NCBI GenBank assembly: GCA_024509875.1
Contig: JAMPIV010006380.1
Span: forward strand, 1-64,000
Source: Oreohelix idahoensis
Taxonomy: Eukaryota > Mollusca > Gastropoda > Stylommatophora > Oreohelicidae
DNA: 64,000 nucleotides
Reading direction: 5' to 3'
Part shown: piece by piece, positions 1 to 11,500 of the stretch
Layout of the letters: each line of letters starts with the position of its first letter
How positions within the stretch are numbered: the stretch's first letter is position 1
The notes under the pieces: model-generated
What the model was told of the DNA's origin: nothing
The model's database searches: none
Seen by the model: only the letters and a program-made list of their open reading frames with translations
Program-made: the position numbers and the translations under genes

Positions 1-793
1 CCTGCATCGGTGTGGCCAGCGCTGAGTCACCAGGTAAGTTTATTATTTAATAATATTTTTGTATAGTAAATTTGTTATAGTTTGTACATTTTGTTGTATT
101 TACTTTCTTCATTTCTGTTTCTCTGTCTATCTGTCATATTCATAATTCTTCACATTACATTCTTATCGTGTAGTGAGGCATTTCTTTTGTGATAATGTTA
201 CTCTATCATTTAGGATTAAGTGTCTTCTAGTGTCCATTATCTGATTACTATTTGTTCTAGGGAAGATTTCTCAGGTATTTAGTTTCTTGACTTTGTTTTA
301 CACGTGGGTACCTTGGGGCTTTATCTATAACTATTTACTATCTGGATATAGATATATTTTGGGGTACTTATTTACTTAATACATAGTAGATATGTTAGTA
401 TTAGTTGTTTTGTTTTTCTTTTTAGTCTGACGAGTCTGGATGTTGGCGCTAGTGTATTAGCCCTTAGCATTTCATTGTCTTTGTGTAGTTGTCGTTCTGC
501 CCTTTGTTTATTATTATCATATTAGTGTTGCCGAAGGGAGGACGGGTGACGAGTTTAATTCTTTCTTTTTTCCTCGTGAGAAAAGATTGGATTAGACTGA
601 TTTCTTTCTAGGGCGTTGTTGTGTTTGTTCAGTGGTGGAGTTGAGCAGACGTGCATTCCTGCGGCTGCCCTACTTAACAAACCGAGCACAGAATTTTGTT
701 AGTTGTGCTGGTTTTGGTTTGTGTATATGGTGTCGTGTATATTGAGTGATTCTTAGCATCTTGTTTAAGTGGTGTATCCTCATGTTTCTTACT
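1..793. other. Unassigned AT-rich sequence
   Basis: I see no gene, tandem repeat or recognisable mobile element here. It precedes a gag-like pseudogene and might include part of its LTR or leader, but no matching second LTR is in the window, so this is not supported. Confidence 0.3.
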
Positions 794-927
794 TCTTCTT
801 CTTTGATCCATAACCGCCAACCGCCAAAGCAGTCAGTGGCCATCACGCCTGCTGGCATCTTGTAGGGCAGCAACAAATTGATTCCACTTTGCTCGGTCGG
901 CGGCCATCCTTCGTACAGTGCCCCAAC
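794..927 (-). mobile_element. LINE 3'-end fragment with GAAGAAG tail
   Basis: This stretch closely matches the minus-strand LINE 3' end at 38706-38849 and the short plus-strand copy at 23361-23423. On the minus strand it ends in a GAAGAAG tail, and it covers the last codons and 3' end of an APE-type LINE. A short direct repeat (about TTCTTACTT) flanks it, consistent with a target duplication. It is a severely 5'-truncated, dead copy. Confidence 0.7.
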
Positions 928-1555
928 TCTTCTTACTTGCTATCTTATATATATGTTCAGCGAGTTATCCCATGTTTTCGTATGTTGACAGTCGCGTATT
1001 GTACATATCATTCTACTTCTGGTCTAGCTTAGTCTAGTGTCCTATCACACGTGATTGTTATTTATTGTGGTGTCACAGTGAGTGTTGATCATTTATCATT
1101 TATATGTTTGCCCCTGCAGCCATATAAACATATTAATTAATAAGTTAGTGAGCATTGCTGTACAGAAGCACTGTTGTGTGAGAGCTTTTTTTTTGTGTAC
1201 ATTGGAAGGGTTAATGCATTGATCTGCATTCAGATCATTACCCTTAAATCTTACTGCTGAAGAGTACCAGGTGGCTACAGAATTCTATAGTGAGATAATA
1301 TTTTTGTGTTATAGTGAATCAGGAGTATAGAGGTGACTTGTTATTCAGGTACGAAGTACCGTGATCGTACACTAAGTATTGAGGGTGACTGATCTTAGTA
1401 AGTAAGTATACATATGCCAAGAGGCAGAGTGTGCTGAGTAGCAAGAGATACAGTGCAGAGAGTTTGAGCGTATAACTGAGTAGGTATATACAGATATACA
1501 TTGAGACTGTACATCTAACTGAGAAGATAAATATACTGTAGATATACAGTGAGAA
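928..1555. other. Unassigned sequence upstream of gag-like pseudogene
   Basis: No coding signal. It lies directly 5' of the gag-like frame at 1556, so it may be the leader of that retroelement, but I could not identify an LTR end or primer-binding site with confidence. Confidence 0.3.
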
Positions 1556-2854
1556 GTGTACATCATGGAGTTGCCAGAGTTTATTCACATAGGCAAAGAA
1601 TATGGGTTCACGGAAAATGAGTTGGTGGATTTTGTGGAAGCTAGATACCGCTCAAAAGAGAACCAGGATGCCTTGAGAGATTTGCGTGCCACAGAGCAGG
1701 AATGCAAGAAGGAAATAGAAGAGAGGAAGATGAAAGAAGATAAAGATTTAAAAGAGAGGGAGATAGAGTTACAAGAGAGGAAGATGAAAGAAGAGAAAGA
1801 ATTACAAGAGAAAAAGATGAAGAGAGAGAAACAGAATTAGAGGAGAGAATGAGATTAGCAATTGAAGAGAAGAAACTGCAGACACAGTTAGAACTAAAGA
1901 GATTAGAACTAGGTGCGAGTGGTCGGGACTCGACTTCGAGGGAGTCCCATCGTCCCTTTAGGCTGCGTCTACCGAGTTTTAAAGACAAAGTAGACAGTAT
2001 GGACTTCTTTCTCGAGAGGTTCAAGACCATGCCTGGCCTGGAAGGCAACCAGAGACGAGTGGCCATCTCTGTTGTCTACACTGTTAGTCGGGCCAGCAAA
2101 GGAGACTTTTTATAGCCTCCTGCTGGAAGATAGAGCAGATTATGATAAGGTACATCTAACGTTTGCTCCGGAAATTCTGTCTGACAGCAGATGGATACCA
2201 TACACGGTTTAGAAATGAATTTCCAAGCGCGGACCAGGACTTCGAAGATTAAGCTTTTGCTTAATAGATGGGTTGAAATGGAGGGAATCACAAAGGACTA
2301 CGATGGCTTGTTGGATCTAGTGCTATGGGACAAAGTGTTGTTGTCATGCTCGACTGAGCTGGTAGCATTTTTCCAGGAACGGCAGCCAAAGGATATTGAT
2401 TCCATGGCACAGTTGGGCCATCATTATGTCCTGGCCCATCCATCGGTCCAGGCTGCCTGACGGTGTAGTGTCATGTGTCGGTAAGATCTCGGAGCAACCA
2501 GCACGGCAGCAACAGTCAAATAGTGCCAATAGATTGTGGAAACAGAAGGCTGATAGGCCGTTCCCCGTAATGAACCACCGAAAGGCAGTTATGATAACTT
2601 TCGAACTTGCCAGAGTTTCCAGCCGAAGTGGAACAATCATGTGCCGAGAAGTGATAGTGACGAAGACGAGAGACAGTCGCAGAAACATGTTCACTTCAGC
2701 GATTCATGCGCTTCGGATAGGGGGTGGTATTCAGGGAAATCCACCAGACAAAAAAGTGAATCCTCGGAGAGTGGAGAATCCAATTATGATGCTCGCGCTT
2801 TCCGTGAGAATCGAGGAAACTATCGAGCGAGTAGGTAACAAAAATCTAAAATAG
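1556..2854 (+). pseudogene. Decayed Ty3/gypsy-type gag (SCAN-like capsid)
   Basis: Three or four frames joined by frameshifts cover a gag-like protein. 1556-1840 starts with a short helical N-terminus and runs into a highly charged coiled coil of repeated LQERKMKEEKE-type units. 1849-2115 has the entry motif of gypsy capsids (RLPSFKDKVDSMDFFLERF), and 2191-2460 has the capsid C-terminal helices (LLNRWVEMEGI, LVAFFQERQPKDIDSMAQL), which resemble SCAN-like gag of invertebrate Ty3/gypsy elements. 2396-2854 is a hydrophilic tail with no intact zinc knuckle seen. No protease, RT or integrase follows. The frameshifts and missing pol mark an old, dead copy. Assignment is by recognition of the capsid pattern only. 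Confidence 0.7.
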
Positions 2855-2863
2855 CCAACACTG

Positions 2864-3205
2864 CGGCCACAAGGCCTTCATCAGGGAAAGGAAAGAAGGT
2901 GAGAGCTAAATAGGAAACATTAGAAAATAAATAAAAGTGGGTTAAAAAGTTAGTTGCTTATCCTTTACAGGACGTGGCAATCAACCCCAGCTTTTATTGG
3001 CTGTTTGTGATTTTTCTAGGCAATATTTACGTTCAGTAGTTTGCCATTGCTTTCTGAACGGTACGGCGCTTATACCATTGTTAAAAATCCACACAAAGCG
3101 ATCTGCTACCAAATCGCCTGCAGCAGGTTTCGAACCTGATATATCTGGATTATGAAACTGCGTTCATATCCATTAGGCCACAGACTAAGAGCTAGTGTAG
3201 CCTAT
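2864..3205 (-). mobile_element. tRNA-derived SINE (minus strand)
   Basis: Read on the minus strand from about 3200, the sequence has an A-box-like TGGCCTAATGG and, about 45 bases on, a B-box-like GGTTCGAAACC, the internal RNA polymerase III promoter of a tRNA-like head. The body extends leftwards into unclassified sequence. No clear acceptor stem or 3' CCA-ready end is seen, so I call a SINE rather than a tRNA gene. The left boundary is approximate. Confidence 0.5.
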
Positions 3206-3689
3206 TAGGTCGACCAGAGGTCGCGCCATAAAAACATAAAATGGCTTCCGCATCTGGGTGTAAACGGCAAATACTAAGTAGGGAAAACGAACGAGAAACA
3301 ACCCAAATATAATCATAATAATAACAAGTTAGAGAGAAGGTACAGCAAGACAAAATCTATGTATGAAGGAAATGACCAAACAAAAACACAGTGATAGACA
3401 TGGGAAATAGAATTAGAGCAGAAAAGGTCACTCAGACAAAGGAATGTTGGGTGTTAAAACCATCTGGGTTGAGGCAACCCATTCGGTGAATAAAAGCACC
3501 ATTCTCACTTTACCAGATGACTGATATTTCAAATGTTATTTACAAAATAATTTTCACGATTCCTATTCTTGCACCTTAGTAAGCGTAACATCATTGATAC
3601 TCATGGAATTAATACTGTTTACGGAATTTTATTAAATATATAAATAACAATGCTTCTGAAGCCACATTTATTTTTCTTCGTAGCCGTAT

Positions 3690-4260
3690 GTCATGACTAC
3701 AAACCACATACTGTATAAAAATACTTCAATCTCCTCCTTGTTGAGGCTGCTGAGATGATATCATTCTAAAGATATCACATGACATACACACCAGATACTG
3801 TACAAAAATACTCAAATTTCCCACCTGCACACACGATGCTAAACATATCACAAAACTACACACCACATACTGTACAAAAATACTTTAATTTCCCACCTGC
3901 TGAGGCTGCCAAGATGATATCCTGCTGAAGATATCACATGATATACACACCAGATACTCTACAAAAATACTTTAATTTGCCACCTGCTGAGATGATATCC
4001 TGCTGAAGATACCACATCATACACACCAGATACTGTACAAACAAATTTTCAACTCCCACCTCATGAGGCTGCTAAGATGATATCCAGCTGAAGATATCAC
4101 ATCACAGACACACCACAAACTGTACAAAAATACTTTAATTTCCCCCCTGCACACACAATGCTAAACATATCCCAAAAATGCACACTACATACTGTATAAA
4201 AGTACATTAATCTCCCACCTGTTGAGACTGCTGAGATGATATACTATTGAAAATGCTTCC
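3690..4260. repeat. Minisatellite with variant units of about 85-95 bp
   Basis: Recurrent blocks share CTGTACAAAAATACTTTAAT, CCCACCTGCTGAGGCTGC, AAGATGATATCC and a GATATCACAT-type segment, repeated about seven times with divergence. Two units (near 3830 and 4150) carry an alternative middle with GCACACACxATGCTAAACAT. This is a degenerate higher-order tandem array with no coding potential. Confidence 0.8.
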
Positions 4261-4456
4261 AAGATCATTCATATCGCCCAGACCTGAAACATGGATGGAT
4301 AATAATAAAATAATTCAATACAATCACTAGCAGTTAACACAAAGGGTCGGATATCAGACACAGGTAACACCTGTAAAAGCATGGACAAAAAGAAATATCA
4401 CCCTACACCAAGTTGCAGTGCCTGAACAGTGCACAATAACCTGATAGTACCACGTA

Positions 4457-4830
4457 GGGAGCCATGCTGGTGTAATGGTTACCACACTGCGCTGGCGATC
4501 GGGTGATCCAGGTTCGAGCCCTGGCGGAACATTTGAAGGAATGTTGTCGACCAGGACTTGGACTGGAATAATTCGAGCCCTGGCGAAGGCATCTGTAGGA
4601 GTGTCGTCGACCAGGGACTGGAATAACCTGAACGGCCCCCGAGCCGACCCAGCTCTAATGGGTACCTCCAAAATCGGCGAGTATCTGCCTGAATGGCGAG
4701 AGGACACCTGTCATTGTACAGTGAAAAAGGGATACTCACGTAAAGTCAGTCTCAGGTTAGACACAATAACCTGAGATTTTGCCTGGAGTAATAGCGGGCA
4801 TACGTTAAAAAAAAAAAAAAAAAAAAAAAA
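4457..4830 (+). mobile_element. tRNA-derived SINE, complete, with poly-A and target duplication
   Basis: The element opens with GGGAGCCATGCTGGTGTAATGG, whose TGGTGTAATGG fits an A box, followed by GGTTCGAGCCC, a near-perfect B box. It ends in a run of 24 A residues at 4807-4830. GTACCACGTA occurs immediately before (4447-4456) and after it (4831-4840), a perfect 10-bp target duplication that fixes both ends. The same head, in a different subfamily, is found on the minus strand at 42625-42902. The clean duplication suggests fairly recent insertion. Confidence 0.9.
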
Positions 4831-5297
4831 GTACCACGTACTGTTACTACAGTATATTGCATATGTATGTATCTCTTCAGAAAATACCGTAGCCTTTTTC
4901 CCAGCTACATCATTGACTTTGAAAGATTGTTGGCAGAAGGCATTAAAGAAATTCTGAAGAAACATAAGAAAATAAGACCCAGTGTAGTCCACGGGCATCC
5001 CTGAGGAGACAAAGAAAGAAAAGGACAAATTCTTCCTGAGGCAAGTTGAAAGAGGCAACTAATGTGAGGCTGGGCACGGGAGCTGGCAATTGCATCATGT
5101 AAAATTAAGTGCTAAAGTAACTGCTGCTAGAGCAAATGAATGCATTGACGCAGGCTTCCCACAAAGGAAACCAGCTTCAGTGGTGACACCATACTCCTTA
5201 GAGAGCAAAAAGGAACAAGAACAACTTTCAATAACAGACAAAGCAAAAAAAAAAGTGTTCAAGAAGATAAAGAAACAGAAAACATCCTAATCTAGAT

Positions 5298-5469
5298 CAT
5301 AGGTTCTCAACCATTTTTTTTTTTGCACATAGCCCCCCTTCTGTGCCTCATTTACCCGTGGCACACCTCATAGTCGCTGTTAGCTGTAAAAAAAGTACTT
5401 AACCATATTACTGTGGCCCCCCCTAGAAAAATGGCATGACCCCCTGGGGGGCCATATTGAGAATCACTG
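5298..5469. mobile_element. hAT-type MITE with 8-bp target duplication
   Basis: A 172-bp segment is bounded by ATCTAGAT on both sides (5290-5297 and 5470-5477), a perfect 8-bp duplication typical of hAT transposons. Its ends form imperfect inverted repeats of the CAGTGGTTCTCAACC type well known from hAT/Charlie elements: CATAGGTTCTCAACC on the left, and the complement of GAGAATCACTG on the right. There is no coding capacity, so it is a non-autonomous element. Confidence 0.88.
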
Positions 5470-5812
5470 ATCTAGATCACATAAGAGAAGTGTTGTGAGA
5501 AATTATTGCTTGAAGAAATAAAAACGAAGGGCAATAGAAACTGAGTAAAAAGGAAGACAGAGTAAAACATGGCTTCTCGCATGGGATGAAAAGATTTAAA
5601 TTGTATGACAAGATCACCAATGAGCTGATGACAAGAACCAGACAAGTGTCAGAGTGGAACATGAGGTGAGAAGAGGATACTAGTTGGACAGAATAGACAC
5701 ACAGGAAACTTTGCTGGTATCATTACAAGGCATTGCTTCTTCCGGAATACCCATGGTAAGAGGGTGATCAAAAAATACATGGAAAAAGAAAGTGGACAGA
5801 CATTGGTTTGGT

Positions 5813-6307
5813 TTTAAGGACTATCTTAATTGCACATGGACAACGCCATCAGTGCTCCGATCTCCTCCCTTAGATCACACAAGGAGGATCTCAGAGCAGT
5901 GCACAAACTCCGTAGCACCAGCGAGAATCCCAATGTGTGCATATACTGTATAGGAATCACACATTCTATAAATATTTTTTGTCGTGGGTAGGTTTCCTAA
6001 TTTTTAAATTTTGCCAGGGCAACGGCCTTATGGCCTACTCTTTAAGATTTTCTAACTGCCATGGCATTTTTAACGTGCGCAACTTGCACGCGGGACCTCC
6101 TATTTTTTGCCCTTATCCGAGAAGGCTAGGCATCCAATCTCATTACCCAGGAGACCGGGGAGGGGGGGGGGGGGGGGGTAGGACATAATTAGGACCACTG
6201 GTTCTGAAAAAACTATTTCCATAAATTATAATCCCTCAACTGGGATTCGAACCCGGTACCTCTTGAATACGAGGCGAACGCCATACCTCTTAGCCACTCC
6301 GACCCCC
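5813..6307 (-). mobile_element. Retroposon with tRNA-like head (minus strand)
   Basis: Minus-strand reading from about 6305 shows GGAGTGGCTAAGAGG (A-box-like) and GGGTTCGAATCCC (B-box-like), with a plausible anticodon-like stem between them. The tRNA-like part covers about 6229-6305. The rest, ending near 5813, includes a long G-run at 6161-6178 and no long reading frame. Cloverleaf pairing of the acceptor ends is poor, so a true tRNA gene is unlikely. The left boundary is uncertain. Confidence 0.5.
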
Positions 6308-6335
6308 AAAAGACATTAAAAGGATAAAGCAGATA

Positions 6336-6430
6336 TGAAAAAACCATGAGCGGATGGCACAGGACACAAGGCTTGACAAGAATTTGTTAAAGATCTATGC
6401 TCCTTAGGGAGCTGAGGTGTAATAATGAAT
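6336..6430 (+). mobile_element. LINE 3'-end remnant
   Basis: The segment resembles the last 90 bases of the LINE 3' ends at 8034-8238 and 59878-60076 (GAGCGGATGGCAC, TATGCTCCTTAGGGAGCT). The C-terminal coding is broken and no clear ATTG tail or target duplication is seen. Confidence 0.6.
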
Positions 6431-6743
6431 ACATGAAAGTAAAGAGGGCTTAAAATTAATGGTTAAATTATCCTTACTAGTCAGCAACAGGGTGTAGTCA
6501 GCCATAGAGAGAAGTCAGCCATAGGGTATAGTCAGCCAGAGAGAGTAGTCAACCAGAGAGAAGACATGATGCTGATGGATAAAACTCAGACCACACGATT
6601 TCAACTTGATTAGATACATTTTGTCTAAGAATCCTTATCTACTGTTGTTACGCAGTTACAGCTGTGGTATCAATTATGTACTGTAAAATTTTCAAAAAGC
6701 AAGTAAAGCATAATACAGCTGAAACTGGGTCTAGAATAATATA

Positions 6744-7341
6744 CTACTGGACAAAAGTTAAGGGCCGCCATTCAGTTTAGACAAGGTTTATATAATTCTT
6801 CGTGAGCAGGGTCGATTTTCCAAATGTCCGGTATCTTGAAATCTCTCAAGAAGTCTCTGAATGGTAGAATGGGACACTGCTAAACATCTTGCAACATGAC
6901 GAACAGATTGACCATCCTGAATCCATGCCATGGCTCGACCACGGTCTACAGTACTGAGACTTCTCCTCAGTGGCATGGCTAATGCAGTGATCATTTCGAC
7001 CACTTGTCATACTGATTTATTGCATACCAATGGTGAACACTCTTTACCGATGATCATTTTCCACGTGCATTCAAATTCAACTCACTTTTTCACCTTTTGA
7101 ACTAGTGGGGCTTGTTGCAAAAACCACGAGTTTTTGCAGCAACAATGGCAATTTTCACGTGCGGGTTAAAAGTGACCCAGTTTTTGGACATTTAAAAAAA
7201 ATTAACCTAGTGCACACAGAAATGTATACACATTTCTCTGAGCTCAGTTTTAATGACATTTTCACTTGTCTTTACAGTTTGCCAATCAATTATATAAACC
7301 TTGTCTAAACTAAATGGCGGCCCTTAACTTTTGTCCAGTAG
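6744..7341 (-). mobile_element. Internally deleted Tc1/mariner-type element
   Basis: The ends are inverted repeats of about 55 bp beginning CTACTGGACAAAAGTTAAGG, nearly perfect, flanked by TA dinucleotides. Inside, on the minus strand at 6788-7003, is a 71-codon frame matching the N-terminal helix-turn-helix of Tc1-like transposases (RGRAMAWIQDGQSVRHVARCLAVSHSTIQRLL, followed by a GHLENRPCSRR linker). The DDE catalytic part is absent, so this is a non-autonomous deletion derivative that kept its ends. Confidence 0.85.
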
Positions 7342-7507
7342 TATACTATAATGCAAAACTAGGAACTGGAAAACATAAAGCAAAAAAACTAGGTCAAAAT
7401 AGTAATTAGTCAAAAACAGTAATGAACTAATGAGTTTTTAAAAAAAAGAAACCCAAAACTGGCAACTGAAAGTAAAAAAAAACTCTTATTCCTCTTTGAT
7501 ATACTTT

Positions 7508-8033
7508 CTAAAGCTCTTTGCCGCAAACACAATCTACTTTTATTCTGTCTACCACTGATGTTCTCTCTCTATAGTTTACAAGTACAGCTCTTTCAGAACA
7601 CTTTTTATGGTGTCTGTCATTTTTCTGAATAACTTCCGACTTTTTAATGGTGTGTGTTATCTTCCAAAATAACCTCTGGGCTCTGTGATGTAAATCTGTT
7701 ACATAAATGTCTTTACTAACTCTCTCTGTGCCTCCATTCCTGTGATGTATCTCAGTCTGTTTTATCTCATTACGCTGACCCCTTAGGGTCATCTGTATAG
7801 CTGGCTTGTTCTTATTTTATACTTCCTCTTATTCTCCACACACTTTTGTTTGTAACATCTTTGAGTGGGTCATAGATTTTTCTATATTTTCTGTTATCAA
7901 AATACTGCAACTGTGATATGTCTTTACCTGTTGTACTCAAACATTCAGACCCATTCATAAGTGTGGATATTAGGTGTGTTTTGTACATATCAAGTTTCAA
8001 TGCATTTGATCTATTTTGTTGATAGCATCACAA
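7508..8033 (-). pseudogene. Decayed LINE reverse transcriptase C-terminus
   Basis: At 7812-8000 the minus strand reads KLDMYKTHLISTLMNGSE, then a QLQYFDNRKYRKIYDPLKD segment, the pattern of the region following the RT domain in APE LINEs. 7508-7792 gives a further basic frame that may be its continuation. Its right part (7916-8033) is duplicated at 8239-8347 on the other side of an inserted LINE 3' end. Stops and frameshifts make it a relic. Confidence 0.6.
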
Positions 8034-8238
8034 GGCAGTCTTTGTTCTGGCATTCCCAGGGGAAGACAAGTAGAGGTAGACCAAAAAAAACACACGGAGA
8101 AGAGAACTGGAGACAGAAGTAAAAATGATGAGGGTGACATGGAAAAAACTTGCGCTGATGGCACGTGACAGGAGGACTTGGCATGTGTTTGTTGAAGGCC
8201 TATGCTCCTTGGGGAGCTAAAGGGTATTGATTGATTGA
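8034..8238 (+). mobile_element. 5'-truncated LINE 3' end, ATTG tail, long flanking duplication
   Basis: The 205-bp insert encodes the C-terminal pattern GKTSRGRPKKTHGEENWRQ and ARDRRTWHVFVEGLCS, then ends in a GGTATTGATTGATTGA tail. The same end is found at 59878-60076. The flanks 7916-8033 and 8239-8347 are diverged copies of each other (about 110 bp), best read as a long target-site duplication. The insert sits inside an older LINE relic. Confidence 0.75.
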
Positions 8239-8439
8239 ATATGCCTATACCTGTTGTACTCAGACTCATTCATAACTGTAGATATTAGGAATGTTTTATA
8301 TATATCCAGTTTCCATGCATGTGATCTATTTTCTGTTGTTGTCACAATATCTTGTAGGACATAAGAAGCTCTATCACCTGCAGAAAACAGCAGAAAAGAA
8401 TACCTGACCTCGGAAACTTACACAAAACCAGACACTTAC

Positions 8440-8550
8440 CTAATGACCCGAAATCAGTTTCTAATAAAGCAGCTGATGAAGGTGCAGTTGAAGTCACAGT
8501 ATCTGCTGTCAATCTGACTGAGTCCACACCAAGATCTAGCAGGGATGAAT
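8440..8550 (-). CDS. GGA: GGA exon 10 (hinge)
   Basis: 111 bp, residues 311-347 plus one base. With the split Asp codon it gives DSSLLDLGVDSVRLTADTVT followed by serine/threonine-rich sequence. SLLDL at the hinge start parallels vertebrate GGAs and resembles a clathrin-box-like motif. Acceptor ATTTCAG, donor GTAAGT, phase 1. It is the most 3' exon I can identify. Confidence 0.88.
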
Positions 8551-11500
8551 CTGAAATTTCCATACACATAGGCATTGTTCTCAAATAGTTATGATAAAAA
8601 ATGGTACAGAGGTTGCAACAACAACAAAATTGTGATTGACCATTTAAGAACTACAACAGAAGTTTCCAACTGGTGTGTTGAGCGTAGAGCTGTCAGTGGT
8701 TACCCGGACTTTGGGTTAATTGATCTTATATGCCTCATCCGATAATACAATTATTCACAGGCTAACCACTCCTTACTACTTCAAAGACACACCCAGCATA
8801 TCAACACCTGTGACATTGAACAAGAAATCTGTTGATGACCCTTCTTAATGCCTTTTCCCAGATCAGTTTCCTCTGGTTTTACGGTAGGCCATTTTCAGTC
8901 CTCCTTAGAGCACGAACAGATACATATAGCATCATTCACTATGTTCATTTTTTTTTTTTGCTTCCTATAACTGGGAAGCCTGCAACAAAGCATTGTAACA
9001 ATCTGGTTTACATGATAAGGTTGCCAGTTCTCTTCACAACATCACAATGTCACTTATTATGATACGCCTGAGGGAGTATTAGTATTATTATTTTGGCCTC
9101 TGCAGAGACCCCTGCAAGCCACATACTATCTGGCACATAAATTCAACACTCTTTGACAATTTTTTTCCTGTCTGCCTTGTAATCATCTCTCAATATTTTC
9201 TCCCTTCAGCAACCCAGAAGTAAACACTGCTACTTTTGAGTTGTGTACTGATAAGTGGCACCCCATCATTAGCACCTCTGTTCATTTTATCATCATGTTA
9301 TGAAAATATCTTTCCAACAAAATCCACGTGTTCAATATGAGCTGTTTAGTCATCAATAACAGCCACAAATGACAATGGCAAGTTTCAAATCTTCCACCAC
9401 TAGAAGAAATCACCATTTTCAGTCTTAATTTGCTTTAAATAACACTAAAACAAACAAAATAATATTTTATACACTCAGGTTAACTCTGTGAATTAGAAAA
9501 GGTTATATGGTAAAGTACTTTTAAAGAAATAGAAATTTTGAAAAGCAAATTTGTTCAGCATGTTTAATTTCTTTTCAATTACTGACTGCATGGTCATTAT
9601 ATCTTGACAGGAACCAGGCATCATCGTTATGCATGCTGAACAAAATTGTATTCATTCATGACCCTTGAACTCCAGGGGGAGCTTAGGCCTTCAATAAACT
9701 CATGCCAAGTTCACCAGCTCAAGGTCTTTCAGTGTCTTCCTCATCATTTTTACTTCTATCCCCAGTTCTCTTCTACATGTGTTTTCTGGTTCACGTCTAC
9801 CTATCTTGTACTGGAGATTCCAGAATAATCACTGCTGGGTAATGCTATCATCAGGTTTCCTCATTGTGTGTCCTACACACCACTGTGGCGTTATTTTTCA
9901 TTCCGTTCCGTTGAACAATTATACTCGTTTTCTCAAGTGTCTAGGATTATTAGATGAAGTGTCCTTAAGGTTCATCACCGCCACAATCAATCTCTCTAAC
10001 TGTAATTCAAATGACCCAAATCAACGGGCAACAGATTGATTTGAAACTCTGTAAACATTTCCACATTTAATCAACGGATACTGTACGGCTTACAAGGCAT
10101 TACAAGTTAGGTAAATTCAGCAAGTTCTATATTCAGAGTTTCACACACAAGCTTTAACTAATCCTCTTCCATTTGTGGATTTGCAATCAGACACATTGTT
10201 GTCTTTTGATATATTTTCCATTTAACATTTCCCATCTATTTACCATCTGGTAGAAAACACAAGCTCTGTCTCATATTTTCTCAAAAATCTCCACGTCATG
10301 TGCGCAACACACATAGCGACACTCATCATCGTGCCGCGCTCATCAGCACCAAAATCTTGTTTAGTTTCTGGCGTGTGGCGCTGGCTATTGTTTTGAAGAC
10401 GTTAATGCCAAACAACATATATTCTATCGAAGTCGCTGAACATGCATTTGACTGCCTACGAACAGATATAAAATTTCGACACAATATCATCTTCTTGTGT
10501 ATGAAACTGCGGGAAACATCTGATTATAAAATATATTTATTTCTATAAATGTACTCTTACATCCTTTTCTGATTTTAAGAGTTGTCCTAAGTGTATAAAA
10601 TATCACTTTACAGTTTTCAATGTGTTCTAAAGCTAATTTAAACTTTATGTTACAGAGCGAAGGACTGCTAATAGAATGAATAACACAGCTAATTAATTCC
10701 TTTCAGACAATAGAAAATTATCAATAGCAATAAGCCAAAAATCATACACTTAACAAAACATAAACTTAACATGCTAAATCTAATATACAATTAAGTGCTA
10801 TATTTAATATAGCTACAAGTGCAATGTTGAATATTTAATAAATTCATTATTTTTGCTCACCCTTAGCTCCAGGTGTATAATCTCCTGCAGGTTTTTCCCC
10901 TTCTACTTTCTCTTTATAAAGGGTCATCACACGAGTCACAGAATCATTAGCTTTGAGGATGTCATCTGAAATTAATAATTGTGTTAGCAGCATTATTACA
11001 GGCTTATACTGGGGCGTATATACTGAAAAAGAAAAAAAAAAAGGTGAGAAGGTCTAGCGAGGATCTAGTGCTACCTCCGGCTGATGACAAATAAAGAGTA
11101 AATTAAATATTAACTGGAACACCTTATGCTTTCACATTCTCCATCTTTTTTTCTTTTAAACACCATGATAAGTATTAAGAGAATGCCATTTTAGAATAAA
11201 TGAAAAAAGCACTTACACACACCAAATCTTGAAATTTTAATGTACTCTATTTACAGTAACTGGACAGGAGGAGTGATGCCCCGTTCATGTATCGGCTACT
11301 GAACTTATTATCTGGAATTAGAGGCACTACATGTCCTAATTATAACCCATCAGAGGTTGAACAGGATATTTTTCTCCATAAATTAAAAAAAATCATTATT
11401 ATTATAATAAATAAAGAAAAAAGCAATTGGTACAAAAACAAGAGCTCAGAATCAAACATATATTAACATAATAATAATAATAATAATAAATTCTTTAAGC

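Noticed and set aside
6229..6305. Possible tRNA gene on the minus strand
   Set aside because: A- and B-box-like motifs and an anticodon-like stem are present, but acceptor pairing is poor and it joins a longer repeat, so a SINE head is more likely.
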